Shown here: in pieces, positions 1 to 5,096 of the stretch
Numbering within the stretch: position 1 is the stretch's first letter
Layout: every line of letters begins with the position of its first letter
NCBI GenBank assembly: GCA_016929815.1
Contig: JAFGIC010000471.1
Span: 1 to 5,096, forward strand
From: Deltaproteobacteria bacterium
GTDB taxonomy: Bacteria; Desulfobacterota; DSM-4660; Desulfatiglandales; HGW-15
DNA length: 5,096 nucleotides
Reading direction: 5' to 3'
The notes under the pieces: model-generated
The model's database searches: none
What the model saw: the letters and a program-made list of their open reading frames with translations, nothing else
What the model was told of the DNA's origin: nothing
Translations under genes and position numbers: made by a program

Positions 1-598
1 CGGCAAATTTATCTGCCATGGGTACATTAACGGCAGCCTCTACTTTTCTCTTGCTATAGTCGGCGACCTCGAGTGAGGCATATCCGTCAACCTTATCGGC
101 TCTGGGTTTTGCGCTCACAACATTTAGAACGCCGCCGCTGGCGTTGCGGCCGTAAAGGGTACCCTGGGGTCCGCGAAGGACTTCAACGCGATCAACATCA
201 AAATAACCGAATAATGTGGACTCACCGCGCGACTCATAGGCGCCGTCAAAGTTTATGGAAACGGAGGATTCTCCCATGCCCGTCGGCATATCATTCCCGA
301 GCCCTCGAATATTGATGGTATAGCCGCCGGAGGTGCCCGAGTCGCTGGCGCTGACGTTTGGGACGTTCTTCAGTATATCGGTTATCGTGGTTGCGCCGGT
401 ATTCAGGATTTCATCTCCCTGAAGCACCGTGACCGACATTGCAACCTTCTGGAGATTCTCCGCCCTCTTCTCTGCCGTCACGGTTATTTCTTCAAGCGTA
501 AACTCTTCGCTAACCTGGGAAAAGGCACACGGAACCCCGGTAAAGACAATTCCTAAACCAAAAAGAATCTTTAAAAAACCCAAATTAAACTTTTTCAT
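1..598 (-). CDS. TonB-dependent outer-membrane receptor, N-terminal part (signal peptide, TonB box, plug); barrel outside window
   Basis: Seen: reading down from ATG at 598-596, the frame stays open for 199 codons to the window edge. Residues 1-28 form a Sec signal peptide: MKK, a hydrophobic core of about residues 7-22, and likely cleavage near AFS-Q. A TonB box-like EEITVTA lies at 36-42, followed by EKRAENLQKV, typical of this receptor class. The plug follows, with INIRGLG at 95-101 and the conserved block VEVLRGPQGTLYGRNASGG (138-156) leading into LNVVSAKPR. Family knowledge: such receptors are 22-strand barrels of about 700-900 residues that use TonB-ExbBD energy to import siderophores, cobalamin, sugars or other bulky molecules. 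Only the first quarter is visible, so the substrate cannot be told. It lies downstream of the flavoprotein on the same strand with no visible terminator between, so co-transcription is likely. No frameshift or stop is seen in this part. Confidence 0.95.
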   Translation of the reverse strand, partial: MKKFNLGFLKILFGLGIVFTGVPCAFSQVSEEFTLEEITVTAEKRAENLQKVAMSVTVLQGDEILNTGATTITDILKNVPNVSASDSGTSGGYTINIRGLGNDMPTGMGESSVSINFDGAYESRGESTLFGYFDVDRVEVLRGPQGTLYGRNASGGVLNVVSAKPRADKVDGYASLEVADYSKRKVEAAVNVPMADKFA

Positions 599-735
599 AA
601 TCGTAATATAGCCTCCTTTTTATTCTTTTTAATTTGTTGAATCTTCCGTCTTATCCTTTTTAAAATCTCTTTCTTAAATTTTACCTCCTTTTTAAATTAT
701 AATACTCCATGAGACAATGCCCGTACTCTGAGGAA
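599..735 (-). other. Purine-rich leader between flavoprotein and receptor, with phased short repeats and an orphan Shine-Dalgarno
   Basis: This 137-base spacer holds no convincing gene and no hairpin followed by a U tract, so transcription from the flavoprotein probably continues into the receptor. The transcript sense is strikingly A/G-rich from about 695 to 612. On the plus strand the decamer TYCTTTTTAA occurs at 623-632, 654-663 and 686-695, steps of 31 and 32 bases. A second perfect AGGAGG (689-684, minus strand) has no start codon after it and is soon followed by TAA. A TATAAT hexamer on the minus strand (701-696) could be a -10 box, but no good -35 stands at the right distance. It may be a translational control leader or simply degenerate duplicated sequence. 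Confidence 0.45.
612..617 (-). promoter_or_regulatory. Ribosome binding site of the TonB-dependent receptor
   Basis: On the minus strand AGGAGG stands 13 bases before the ATG at 598. The spacing is longer than the usual 5-9 bases, but there is no nearer in-frame ATG, GTG or TTG, and residues from this ATG make a normal signal peptide. Confidence 0.6.
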
Positions 736-2547
736 TTACAAAGCCGCCAGCCTCTCCCCCAGCAAACATCCCTCAGTCATGGCCATGCCGATGCTCATGC
801 CTGCCATTGGAGTCTGATACCTGATAATGAAGCGGTTTCCTGCGTTGTTGCCGGCCGCATAGAGCCCCTTAATGGGTTTAAATTCGCTGTTAAGCACATG
901 TCCCTCCGCGTCCGTGTCAAGGCCGACAAAGGTGTACCCGCCGGCTCCCATGCCTATGCCTCCGCCTTTATTTACGGTGCCATAGAAAGGCGGATCTTTG
1001 AGCTCGGTCGCCTTCATGATACGCCGGTCTTTTCCGAAGTCCTCATCAACGCCTTTTCTGCACATCTCATTATATCGCTGGATCTCGGCCAGGGCCTTCT
1101 TCCTGGTCTCGCCCTTCCAGCAGTCCATGTAGCCGAGAAGCTCCTCAATAGTATTGGCGCAGTAAAGATCTCCCTGAATAGTAAACCTTAAAAATCTATC
1201 TTTTCCCCAGCTGTTTTTCCCGGGACCGGGCTTTACGTTGTCCAGCTGCGCAAGTGTCGGGGGCCAGCTGGTCATATCGGCAGTATCCACGGACCCGTGA
1301 TGAGTCGGCCTCATAGCTATTACCTTCTTCCAATTCGCATCATGAATGGTGACGGTAAAGTTGTCGCTGGGCTGCCTCATAGCGCTGCCGGCGGCCTCGT
1401 CGAAAAAGCGTTCGCCGTTTTTATTCAGCTGCAGAAACCACACCCCCCCGCCCGGCTCGCCGCTTGCCGATGCACGCGGGCCGATCTCGAGATGACCGCC
1501 CGCCCATATCCCCATCTTGATGCCGGAACCATCGCGGATTATGCCTATCTTTACACCGGACGCGCTCAACGCCGATCCGACACCCCGGCCGCTTTGCGCG
1601 CCGCCCTGACCGCCGGAAGCCCCGGCGTTAATGTTGCCTCCCCGGGCTTCGAGTTCATGACGATAAGTATCCAAAATATCTATTGCCATCTCGCTGTTCT
1701 GGGCAAAACCTTCGGCGCAGAGCGCGACACCTTTTCTGGCCTTGAAACGGACGTATCTCCCGTCCGCCCTCTTGGCGACGACACCCGTCACAGCCCCTGA
1801 ACCGTCAACATCGCATATCTCGGCATGGTGTTCGAAGAACCATTTGGCGCCAAGCTCCTCGGCCTTTTTTTTATGGGCCCTTGCAACTACCGGCCATGTT
1901 TCTAGGCCCGTGTTATTGTTCTTATTAAGGAAAACGGCGGTACCGTGGTAGAACCTCCATCCGGATACCTCTGACAGGCATTCCGGCAATGGCGGGCAGC
2001 TGAACATATGGCAGTTTTCATCCAGCCACTTCTTGTCAACAAAACTAATAACCCAGTCAAAAATCCTGCCGCTGTTCTTCACATAACAGCTTGCCCGCCT
2101 GGGATCATGACAGATTGCATTGCGGCGGGCCCACTCCCTGAGAAAATCATCCACCTCGATCCTTGGCGCGCCATGGTCCAGCGCATACTGTGAATTGACG
2201 GTTGCAACCTCTTTGCCTGCGCCGGCAACATAGCCCTTCTCGGCCTGGGCCTCTATCACGGCAACCGAAGCCCCTTTATTGGCTGCAGCGCTCGCGCAAT
2301 ACATGCCGGAGTTGCCCCCGCCTACAACGACAATGTCATAGGTCCCAACCTCTGAAATAAGACTCTCGTCGATGGGATCCGGCCTGTCCCGCCAGGATTT
2401 TGCAGCTGATTTATTCTCGCTTGCCGATTGTGCCGCGGTTTCGGTATGTGCTGCGGTGATGGTTGCCATAGCGCCGGTCGCGGCAATCCCTTTAAGAAAG
2501 CCACGTCTATCGATTTGTCCTTCGGGGTTCTTTTTATTCTTAGACAT
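736..2547 (-). CDS. Tat-exported FAD-dependent oxidoreductase of the fumarate reductase / 3-ketosteroid dehydrogenase superfamily
   Basis: Complete at 603 residues. Start: ATG at 2547 is chosen because GGGAGGAGGG lies just upstream. An in-frame ATG at 2592 would add 15 unlikely residues and sits inside the promoter. A Tat signal is visible: DRRGFLKG (13-20) with Arg14-Arg15, a hydrophobic stretch at 21-33, and an Ala-rich tail before the mature start. The FAD-binding Rossmann motif is DIVVVGGGNSG (71-81) with the ribose-binding acid at Glu99. GSGIKMGIWAGG (340-351) and NGERFFDE (377-384) match the FAD_binding_2 pattern, and GLYAAGNNAG (561-570) plus the final helix close the FAD site. No CxxCH heme motif or FMN-binding domain is present, so electrons must pass to or from a separate partner. 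Family members reduce fumarate or urocanate, or dehydrogenate steroids, and the exported ones work in the periplasm. The usual HHTMGG active-site block is replaced by VNKGGGIGMGAGG (525-537), and a Gly/Ser-rich segment lies at 303-340. The substrate is unknown. It is probably the first gene of a sigma-54 operon with the receptor. Confidence 0.93.
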   Translation of the reverse strand: MSKNKKNPEGQIDRRGFLKGIAATGAMATITAAHTETAAQSASENKSAAKSWRDRPDPIDESLISEVGTYDIVVVGGGNSGMYCASAAANKGASVAVIEAQAEKGYVAGAGKEVATVNSQYALDHGAPRIEVDDFLREWARRNAICHDPRRASCYVKNSGRIFDWVISFVDKKWLDENCHMFSCPPLPECLSEVSGWRFYHGTAVFLNKNNNTGLETWPVVARAHKKKAEELGAKWFFEHHAEICDVDGSGAVTGVVAKRADGRYVRFKARKGVALCAEGFAQNSEMAIDILDTYRHELEARGGNINAGASGGQGGAQSGRGVGSALSASGVKIGIIRDGSGIKMGIWAGGHLEIGPRASASGEPGGGVWFLQLNKNGERFFDEAAGSAMRQPSDNFTVTIHDANWKKVIAMRPTHHGSVDTADMTSWPPTLAQLDNVKPGPGKNSWGKDRFLRFTIQGDLYCANTIEELLGYMDCWKGETRKKALAEIQRYNEMCRKGVDEDFGKDRRIMKATELKDPPFYGTVNKGGGIGMGAGGYTFVGLDTDAEGHVLNSEFKPIKGLYAAGNNAGNRFIIRYQTPMAGMSIGMAMTEGCLLGERLAAL

Positions 2548-2551
2548 ATTT

Positions 2552-2561
2552 CCCTCCTCCC
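2552..2561 (-). promoter_or_regulatory. Ribosome binding site that fixes the flavoprotein start at 2547
   Basis: The minus strand reads GGGAGGAGGG, then AAAT, then ATG at 2547. This strong site decides for the shorter protein, whose twin-arginine motif is then 14 residues from the N-terminus, as expected for a Tat signal. Confidence 0.85.
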
Positions 2562-2575
2562 ATGATAAAATTAAA

Positions 2576-2591
2576 TGCAAAACACAAGCCA
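2576..2591 (-). promoter_or_regulatory. Sigma-54 (-24/-12) promoter of the flavoprotein operon
   Basis: The minus strand from 2591 reads TGGCTTG, TGTT, TTGCA, against the sigma-54 consensus TGGCACG-N4-TTGCW. The essential GG (2590-2589) and GC (2578-2577) are exactly 10 bases apart, and only two of the twelve consensus positions differ (A and C of TGGCACG). The predicted transcription start is near 2565, giving a leader of about 18 bases with the ribosome binding site inside it. A sigma-54 activator gene is encoded divergently next door, which strongly supports the call. Confidence 0.8.
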
Positions 2592-2605
2592 ATATTATTG
2601 TTTTG

Positions 2606-2618
2606 GAATATATTGATT
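2606..2618 (-). promoter_or_regulatory. Probable IHF binding site upstream of the sigma-54 promoter
   Basis: The minus strand reads AATCAATATATTC, matching the IHF consensus WATCAANNNNTTR at every position but the last. It lies about 41-53 bases upstream of the predicted start, between promoter and enhancer-like dyads. This is the classic place for the bend that lets an enhancer-bound activator touch sigma-54 polymerase. The region is AT-rich, so a chance match is possible. Confidence 0.5.
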
Positions 2619-2650
2619 TTACTGATAAAAAAGGCTTGAGATAAAAACAA

Positions 2651-2663
2651 TGCCCTTATGGCA
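2651..2663. promoter_or_regulatory. Candidate upstream activator site, dyad TGCC-N5-GGCA
   Basis: A perfect 4-base inverted repeat, TGCC CTTAT GGCA, is centred about 92 bases upstream of the predicted sigma-54 start. That is in the usual window for an enhancer-binding protein. The half-site recurs in the second dyad at 2683-2699. The arms are short, so the call rests on position and recurrence. Confidence 0.4.
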
Positions 2664-2682
2664 GCAAATAAGACTCCATAGC

Positions 2683-2699
2683 GGCATTTTTATCTTGCC
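2683..2699. promoter_or_regulatory. Second candidate activator site, GGCA-N9-TGCC
   Basis: The same half-sites occur here in everted order: GGCA at 2683-2686 and TGCC at 2696-2699. This is about 118-134 bases upstream of the predicted sigma-54 start. The right arm lies inside the TTGCCA proposed as the regulator's -35 box, so a protein bound here could repress the regulator gene while activating the divergent operon. Confidence 0.3.
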
Positions 2700-2723
2700 A
2701 AATTTTTTAACATGGGACATATG
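2695..2723 (+). promoter_or_regulatory. Possible housekeeping (sigma-70 type) promoter of the regulator gene
   Basis: TTGCCA (2695-2700) is five of six bases to the -35 consensus. It is followed after 17 bases by CATATG (2718-2723), a poor -10 with three matches. No -24/-12 element is seen on this strand. The predicted start would lie close to the gene, leaving a short leader with the ribosome binding site. Confidence 0.3.
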
Positions 2724-2735
2724 TATTCCATTTCT

Positions 2736-2740
2736 GGAGG
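2736..2740 (+). promoter_or_regulatory. Ribosome binding site of the sigma-54 activator gene
   Basis: GGAGG stands five bases before ATG at 2746. ATGs upstream at 2712 and 2721 are out of frame, so 2746 is the start. The bases AGGCGCCT (2738-2745) form a perfect palindrome across the site, probably by chance. Confidence 0.8.
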
Positions 2741-2745
2741 CGCCT

Positions 2746-5096
2746 ATGGATACCGGTCATCCGACATCACTTACATTTGATCAGATAAAAGAAGCGGTCC
2801 TGCTGGAAAGGGACCTGGCAAAGAATGCCTTGAATAACGGAGAATATGAGCTGGCATGGACACATCTGGAGCAGGCCCTTAACAGGTTATCCTCTCCGGA
2901 ACTGAATGAGGCATGCAGCGCCCTCCTGATATCAACAACCATTGAATATCAGAACATCTGCATCTCACTCGGGAAGAAACTGCCGGAACTTGCGCCGATT
3001 CTGAAAAGGGCTAAGACATCGGCTGAACAAATAGGCGACAGACGCTCACTTGCCTTATTACTGCTTCATCTCGGCAGATTCTATAATTATCACGGAAGCA
3101 AGGATGACGCCCTTGCATTATTTGAAGAAGGGAAATCGGAAATTGAAAAACTTGGCGATGAAGACATTCTCAACCAGTCTGCCGAACTGCTCGGCTTTTA
3201 TTTCCAGATCAAAGGTCTCTATTCTGATGCCCTTCCCATGTTTGAAAGGAGCGCCAGGCTTTACGAGACTGAAAAAGGTCTGCAACTGAATCCGCTGGGC
3301 CCCGTCTCTCTTGCCTATTGCTACGCCTTTCTGGGTCGTTTTCATCAAGCCATAGGAACCCTGGACTATTATCGGCAGATTGCCCTTGAAAGGGCCGACC
3401 ATTCCCTTGCCGTTACCATGCGCGCTATATTAGGCATGGTGCTATTGATGATAAATAAGAGAGACGAGGCATATCATGAGCTGGCAGGGGCATGGGAGGA
3501 GGCTAAAAGGTCCCGGAACGATTTGGCCTATTATTTTGCATCAGGATATCTGTCCTACTACGAATTAATGGAAGGGAATATTCAGAAATCCTGGAATGCC
3601 CTCTTGGAACATACCAGACAAGGACAAAAGACAGGCCTGGACCATCAGTACGATTCCCCGATGAAGATTGAACATATATACAGATTAAGCAGACTCGGAT
3701 TAAAACCCATCCCCGGCCTTAATTATAAAAAGGAAATCAAACGGTATCTGCAGGATCCGAATATCCATCTCAGGGGCGTTGCTCATAGAATAGTCGCCCT
3801 GGATGCTGAGACAAAAGGAGAAGCTCCGGAGCGCATAGAGGAAGAATTGAAAAAAAGCGAGAGATTCCTCCTGACATCAGGGGACCCGATTCAACTCTCC
3901 ATGACAAGACTTGAGCTTGTTCGCCTCAAGTTGAAAGAGAATGATAAAAAGGCTGCGCATTATTATGCCCAAAAGGCATGGCACGGGTTCGCCGGTTATG
4001 AAGATCTGTTTTTCCCCGACGACCTGAGACACCTGTTGAAGGCAGGCAGCCTGGACAGGAAATATATGGAAAGAAAAGAGGGATTGCCTGAGAGGTTCAT
4101 GTTGATGATCCAGGATCTGGCGCCTACTGCCGATCTTGATGATATAATGACAAAGACCGTCAAGGCCACTAATCGTTTCTTCGGGGCTGAAAGAGGAGGG
4201 TTGTTCTGGTTTACAAACGGACAGGAGAATAGCCAGCCCAGTTTGCGGGGTTCTTTTAATCTGACACAGCGCGAGATATCCTCCGGCAAGTTCAGGCCCA
4301 ATCTTGATTTCATCTTAAAGGTGTTGAAGAACAAACAACCTCAGGTATCCAGGATTGAGGCCAAAGGCCCCTGGCCCCGCCAGGCCAGGGCCATACTATG
4401 CCTCCCTTTTGAATTATCGGGGCAAACAAGCGTTGTGCTTTATCATGACAATTCCTATGTAAATGACTGTTTCGATTTCCTCGAAAAGTCCATGCTCATC
4501 CGGCTGGGCAATACGTTGAGCACCTACTTAAAACGGATAAACGATTTCGCCCAGCGCCTGGAAAATTCGGCTACTGAAAAAATCCTCTCGAATCGTTATC
4601 CTGACAAAGATCATATTGTAGCCTCAAGCCCGCTTATGAAAAAGATTATCGAGGATCTCGACCGTATAGCCCAGTCGGACAGCACTGTTCTGATCGTTGG
4701 AGAAACGGGCGTAGGGAAGGAATTGCTGGCCAAGAGGATACATAATATGAGCAAGCGAAGGGAAGGTCCTTTTACCCTTGTGGATTCTACCACCATCCCT
4801 GAAAACCTATTTGAAAGCGAGATGTTCGGTTATGAGAAAGGCGCCTTCACGGGCGCAGACAGGCCCAAGGCAGGACGACTTGAACTGGCCCACAACGGCA
4901 CCCTGTTCATAGATGAGATAGGTGAAATACCAAAGGTCCTCCAATCCAAATTATTGAGGGTTCTGCAGGAAAAAACCCTAATAAGGCTCGGAGGAAGCAG
5001 AACCATCTTTTCAAATTTCCGTCTGATAGTTGCAACCAACAGGGATCTCGCTGCCGAGGTATCCGCCGGCCGCTTCAGAGAAGACCTGTATTTCAG
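2746..5096 (+). CDS. Sigma-54-dependent transcriptional activator with TPR, GAF and AAA+ domains; C-terminus outside window
   Basis: Open for 783 codons to the window edge. Residues about 20-440 are all-helical with TPR-like repeats, for example LGRFYNYHGSKDDALALFEEG, LGFYFQIKGLYSDALPMFERS and LGRFHQAIGTLDYY. A GAF-like domain runs from about 447 (LPERFMLMIQDLAPTADLDDIM, then FFGAERGGLFWF) to about 595, and a short helical linker leads to the AAA+ domain from about 620. There GETGVGKE (652-659) is Walker A, FGYEKGAFTGA (694-704) holds the intact GAFTGA loop that contacts sigma-54, and GTLFIDEIGEIP (718-729) is Walker B. RFREDLYF closes the visible part. The rest of AAA+ and the DNA-binding helix-turn-helix should follow. 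There is no receiver domain, so it is not a standard two-component response regulator; the TPR/GAF part probably senses a ligand or protein partner. It is divergent from the flavoprotein operon and adjacent to its sigma-54 promoter, so it is very likely that operon's activator. Confidence 0.95.
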   Translation, partial: MDTGHPTSLTFDQIKEAVLLERDLAKNALNNGEYELAWTHLEQALNRLSSPELNEACSALLISTTIEYQNICISLGKKLPELAPILKRAKTSAEQIGDRRSLALLLLHLGRFYNYHGSKDDALALFEEGKSEIEKLGDEDILNQSAELLGFYFQIKGLYSDALPMFERSARLYETEKGLQLNPLGPVSLAYCYAFLGRFHQAIGTLDYYRQIALERADHSLAVTMRAILGMVLLMINKRDEAYHELAGAWEEAKRSRNDLAYYFASGYLSYYELMEGNIQKSWNALLEHTRQGQKTGLDHQYDSPMKIEHIYRLSRLGLKPIPGLNYKKEIKRYLQDPNIHLRGVAHRIVALDAETKGEAPERIEEELKKSERFLLTSGDPIQLSMTRLELVRLKLKENDKKAAHYYAQKAWHGFAGYEDLFFPDDLRHLLKAGSLDRKYMERKEGLPERFMLMIQDLAPTADLDDIMTKTVKATNRFFGAERGGLFWFTNGQENSQPSLRGSFNLTQREISSGKFRPNLDFILKVLKNKQPQVSRIEAKGPWPRQARAILCLPFELSGQTSVVLYHDNSYVNDCFDFLEKSMLIRLGNTLSTYLKRINDFAQRLENSATEKILSNRYPDKDHIVASSPLMKKIIEDLDRIAQSDSTVLIVGETGVGKELLAKRIHNMSKRREGPFTLVDSTTIPENLFESEMFGYEKGAFTGADRPKAGRLELAHNGTLFIDEIGEIPKVLQSKLLRVLQEKTLIRLGGSRTIFSNFRLIVATNRDLAAEVSAGRFREDLYF

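Noticed and set aside
73..315. 80-codon open frame on the plus strand
   Set aside because: It is antisense to the receptor plug, whose sense frame holds the conserved TonB receptor motifs.
509..598. Lipoprotein signal at Cys24 of the receptor
   Set aside because: The residues before the Cys (GVP) do not make a lipobox. A Sec cleavage site near AFS-Q fits better.
696..701. TATAAT on the minus strand as a separate promoter for the receptor
   Set aside because: No acceptable -35 stands 16-18 bases upstream; TTGTCT is only about 10 bases away. A matching hexamer in AT-rich DNA is weak evidence.
709..1191. 160-codon open frame on the plus strand
   Set aside because: It lies antisense within the flavoprotein, which has clear family motifs along this stretch. 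No ribosome binding site or recognisable domain is seen.
1297..1800. 167-codon open frame on the plus strand
   Set aside because: It is a shadow of the GC-rich flavoprotein coding strand. The translation resembles no protein family I know.
2548..2592. Longer flavoprotein start at 2592 adding 15 residues
   Set aside because: The extra residues have no ribosome binding site, overlap the sigma-54 promoter and would push the twin-arginine motif inward. The ATG at 2547 has a strong GGAGG site.
3118..3402. 94-codon open frame on the minus strand
   Set aside because: It is antisense to the TPR part of the activator, whose sense frame is open throughout and domain-supported.
3996..4334. 112-codon open frame on the minus strand
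   Set aside because: It is antisense to the GAF region of the activator, with no motif or start signal.
1..5096. CRISPR array, tRNA or rRNA genes, insertion sequence ends
   Set aside because: No regularly spaced long direct repeats, no tRNA-like cloverleaf noticed, no transposase motifs and no terminal inverted repeats were seen on reading both strands.

Overview
The window looks like accessory metabolic DNA from an environmental Gram-negative bacterium. The evidence is an outer-membrane TonB-dependent receptor, a twin-arginine (Tat) exported flavoprotein, and a sigma-54 enhancer-binding regulator with long TPR and GAF sensing domains. Moderate GC, AT-rich spacers and strong GGAGG ribosome binding sites would suit an anaerobic deltaproteobacterium (Desulfobacterota or similar). 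That assignment is an inference from gene types; no marker gene is present.

Layout. At the left edge (598 down to 1, minus strand) is the first 199 residues of a TonB-dependent receptor: signal peptide, TonB box and most of the plug. Its barrel lies outside the window. Upstream of it on the same strand, after a 137-base purine-rich leader, is a complete 603-residue Tat-exported FAD-dependent oxidoreductase (2547 down to 736) of the fumarate reductase / urocanate reductase / 3-ketosteroid dehydrogenase superfamily. A divergent control region follows (2548-2745). Reading right, from 2746 past the window end, is a sigma-54 activator with TPR repeats, a GAF domain and an AAA+ domain containing GAFTGA. 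It is cut off after 783 codons.

Control region. The spacer carries what looks like a full enhancer-dependent promoter for the flavoprotein. It has a -24/-12 element with exact GG-N10-GC spacing (2591-2576), a 12-of-13 match to the IHF consensus about 45 bases upstream of the predicted start, and TGCC/GGCA dyads about 86-134 bases upstream of it. One dyad half overlaps the likely -35 box of the regulator gene, which suggests autoregulation.

How the genes may work together (inference). The regulator senses a ligand or metabolic state through its TPR/GAF portion and opens the sigma-54 promoter. The flavoprotein and, by readthrough, the receptor are then made together. The receptor would import a large or scarce substrate across the outer membrane, and the flavoprotein would oxidise or reduce it in the periplasm. 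The substrate is unknown. The flavoprotein lacks the usual His-His-Thr-Met-Gly-Gly motif of fumarate reductases and contains a Gly/Ser-rich insertion, so annotating it as fumarate reductase would be unsafe.
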